In this document: positions 62,438-64,000 of the stretch, piece after piece
Layout: every line of letters starts with the position of its first letter
Position numbering within the stretch: position 1 is the first letter of the stretch
NCBI GenBank assembly: GCA_902613755.1
Contig: CACMIH010000005.1
Location: forward strand, 1 to 64,000
Length of the DNA stretch: 64,000 nt
Direction of reading: 5' to 3'
From: an uncultured Pelagibacteraceae bacterium
Lineage (GTDB): Bacteria > Pseudomonadota > Alphaproteobacteria > Pelagibacterales > Pelagibacteraceae
Notes under the pieces: model-generated
What the model was told of the DNA's origin: nothing
The model's input: the letters and a program-made list of their open reading frames with translations, nothing else
The model's database searches: none
Made by a program: the position numbers and the translations under genes

Positions 62438-62992
62438 TTACAGAACTTTATATTCAAAATTTTGTGTAGTTTCATTAATTTGAATTAATTTAGCACCATT
62501 TCTTTCATGAAAGTTGGTTGCCATTTCTGTTAATGGTGAAAGGGTTACTAATCTATTTAAATGATTAGATTTTTTTATATTTTTAAAAACTTCTTTTACA
62601 ATTAATTTTCCCCCACCCTTTTTTTTGGACCAGACAGTATAAGCAACAGCTATTTGACCACCTGATTGATCTCTCATAGCAGTTTGTAAAAATGCATCAG
62701 TGCTTAACTTTTCTAACTCTTCAACACTTTTTGGAATTTCATTTGTATAAGCAAAACACATTACGGCATGAATTTCTCCTTGATATTCAACACCAAAAAT
62801 TTTTCTTCCATATCCTGTTCTAAACTTGTTATCTAACTCCGGTCTGACAGGATCTTCATCTGTATTGCATTCTTTAAGCTCAACAAGTTTTGCGCCTTTG
62901 ACCCACCCAAAAAAATTATCAATATTTTTAGTTAAAACCTGTCTATTTTTTCTTAATCTTGCTTTAATTCTTGGGTTAAATTTTTTTTTCAT
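62438..62992 (-). CDS. GNAT-like acetyltransferase-fold protein
   Basis: The 184-residue product starts with a basic helix (MKKKFNPRIKARLRKNRQVL). It then shows a GNAT-type core: YGRKIFGVEYQGEIHAVMCF near residue 61, the beta-4 strand QIAVAYTVWSKKKGGGKLIV near 112 with the acetyl-CoA loop at KKGGGK, and HERNGAKLIQINE near the end, where GNAT proteins have NPAFxRxGF-like elements. It resembles GNAT-like proteins I associate with marine phages; that link is recollection, not tested. Substrate unknown. Confidence 0.65.
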   Translation of the reverse strand: MKKKFNPRIKARLRKNRQVLTKNIDNFFGWVKGAKLVELKECNTDEDPVRPELDNKFRTGYGRKIFGVEYQGEIHAVMCFAYTNEIPKSVEELEKLSTDAFLQTAMRDQSGGQIAVAYTVWSKKKGGGKLIVKEVFKNIKKSNHLNRLVTLSPLTEMATNFHERNGAKLIQINETTQNFEYKVL

Positions 62993-63040
62993 TTTAATAA
63001 TTATCTACCATTTATTTTAAAGTTTAAATGCGCAATTAAA

Positions 63041-63787
63041 TCATACCAGATAATCATACAAAAGCTTCGTACTAGTAACAAAAATTAAAGCATATAAAAT
63101 ATTGTAAAATAATTTCTCTTCAATAATTTTAAGTAATTGATATCCAATCAATATTCCCAATAATGCAACTGGAAACAATGTTGCTGACTGTTTAAAAGAC
63201 TCAAAGTTTGTCATAGATAAACTAATATACAAGGGAAGTTTAATTAAATTTACGAAAGTGAAAAAAAATATTCTTGTACCTACATAAATTTCTTTTTTCA
63301 TTCTAAGCGGGAGTAAATAAAGACTAGTTGGAGTTCCTCCTGCATGTACGCAAAAACTTGTAAATCCTGCCACGACTGAACAAGTGCCACCTTTTAAAAA
63401 GTTTTTTTCTGACTTTTTTTCTTTATTTTTTTTAAAAAAAAAGTAATGACCGGCAAACAAGAAGCCCATAACTCCAATAATAAATTTTAATAATTCCTCT
63501 GAAAAATATGAAAAAGTTAATGATCCAATAAATATCCCAATTGCTGCAAATGGAACCATTAATTTTAAAGTTCCTAAGTCAAATTCCTTTCTATATTTAT
63601 AAACAGCAATAAAATCTGAAAATATTAAAATTGGTAAAATAATTCCTAAAGCTTGGTTTAATGGCATCACTATTGTCATTAAAGGAACAGAAATTAAAGT
63701 CATGGAGCCACCTAGACCTGATTTTGCAATTCCATATAAAATAATGGCAGGAACAACTGTTAAGAAAAATAAAAAGTTTATTTCCAT
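63041..63787 (-). CDS. TauE/SafE-family membrane protein
   Basis: The 248-residue protein has about seven helices with the family start PAIILYGIAKSGLGGSMTLI near residue 13 and the second repeat GGTCSVVAGFTSFCVHAGGT near 132. It is a shorter relative of the TauE gene at 35005, without the large central loop. It would export sulfite or another small anion. It overlaps the preceding GNAT gene's stop by ten bases. No sulfur genes are adjacent, so its substrate is open. Confidence 0.88.
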   Translation of the reverse strand: MEINFLFFLTVVPAIILYGIAKSGLGGSMTLISVPLMTIVMPLNQALGIILPILIFSDFIAVYKYRKEFDLGTLKLMVPFAAIGIFIGSLTFSYFSEELLKFIIGVMGFLFAGHYFFFKKNKEKKSEKNFLKGGTCSVVAGFTSFCVHAGGTPTSLYLLPLRMKKEIYVGTRIFFFTFVNLIKLPLYISLSMTNFESFKQSATLFPVALLGILIGYQLLKIIEEKLFYNILYALIFVTSTKLLYDYLV

Positions 63788-64000
63788 CTATTTAATGATT
63801 TTAATAATTTCAATCCTAAAGGGCTTATCGGTTCTTGAAGTATTATTTCTTTTCCAGTTTTTTCTTTTACTAATTCTAATAATTTGGTTGCTAATCCTTT
63901 TTTTCTAAAAATTGGATTAACAAAAATATACTCTACCTCTCCTATCACATTAAATCTAACAAATCCTATTGTTGTATTTTCATTTTTAAAGGTAAAAACT
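63778..64000 (-). CDS. GNAT-family N-acetyltransferase (5' end outside window)
   Basis: On the minus strand the frame is open from the window edge to a stop at 63778. The 73 visible residues include TTIGFVRFNVIGEVEYIFVN and the acetyl-CoA-binding PIFRKKGLATKLLELVKEK, which is GNAT motif A (R/Q-x-x-G-x-A). The gene ends inside the start of the TauE-type gene (ten-base overlap). Its N-terminal part lies beyond base 64000. Substrate is unknown. Confidence 0.82.
   Translation of the reverse strand, partial: VFTFKNENTTIGFVRFNVIGEVEYIFVNPIFRKKGLATKLLELVKEKTGKEIILQEPISPLGLKLLKSLNRWK

Overview
The window is a stretch of a very AT-rich, tightly packed bacterial chromosome. I read it as a SAR11 (Pelagibacterales, 'Candidatus Pelagibacter'-type) alphaproteobacterium. 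The basis is low GC, almost no spacer DNA, many 1-, 4- and 8-base gene overlaps, a TRAP solute transporter, sulfonate genes, an aprM-aprB-aprA operon with a membrane anchor, and many very small genes. No insertion sequence, prophage, CRISPR array or rRNA operon is visible, and no gene-free gap exceeds 300 bases. Two tRNA genes are present (Val-TAC and Leu-TAG).

Layout. 1-1892: the end of a surface-sugar locus (Gfo/Idh oxidoreductase cut by the window edge, DegT aminotransferase). A tRNA-Val and an O-acyltransferase with an SGNH domain follow. 4108-9985: protein quality control, read tig-clpP-clpX-lon on the minus strand, then tRNA-Leu. 10182-13872: short genes, several exported or membrane-bound, with a family 5 uracil-DNA glycosylase and a YbgC thioesterase. 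13875-19218 (minus): a TRAP transporter (dctP, terminator hairpin, dctQ, dctM), an NCS1 nucleobase-type permease and an SDR dehydrogenase. 19364-25961 (plus): GMC oxidoreductase, TerC, SDR, M23 peptidase, hydratase, a C-terminally short GlpD and an EamA transporter. 25967-30539 (minus): a PuuB-like oxidase behind a compact carbamoyltransferase module.

30576-39845 is a sulfonate/sulfite island. xsc (sulfoacetaldehyde acetyltransferase) is divergent from suyA-suyB (sulfolactate sulfo-lyase), both of which release sulfite. A YeiH-type carrier, a TauE/SafE exporter and aprM-aprB-aprA offer export or oxidation of that sulfite. Two uncharacterised genes (116 and 48 aa) lie inside the apr-tauE run.

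39960-45205 (minus) is an overlapping chain metC, MFS transporter, pabB, pabA, pabC, HIT protein (trans-sulfuration and p-aminobenzoate for folate). 45278-51714 holds mnmA, a DUF3553 protein, a CysQ-type phosphatase, recX, an ABA4-like membrane protein, a DsbA-fold isomerase, a rhodanese, a glycosyltransferase and a Bcp peroxiredoxin. 51716-53570 holds the ammonium transporter amt, with a strongly structured 3' region and an upstream dyad, and HU. The rest contains rseP, ytoQ, yajQ, an SRAP protein, a TPR protein, a divergent esterase / ybbA-ybbP pair sharing a CATG start, a beta-carbonic-anhydrase-like protein, a SOUL protein, a GNAT-like protein, a second TauE-type protein, and a GNAT gene cut by the right edge.

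Items most worth a second look are the structured, CU-repeat-bearing amt 3' region, the apparent ATA start codon of an exported protein at 57661, the unknown genes in the apr operon, the miniature carbamoylation module, a palindromic TATAAT abutting a start codon at 12869, and the GlpD lacking its C-terminal domain. Function calls come from reading the protein sequences; no database search was run.
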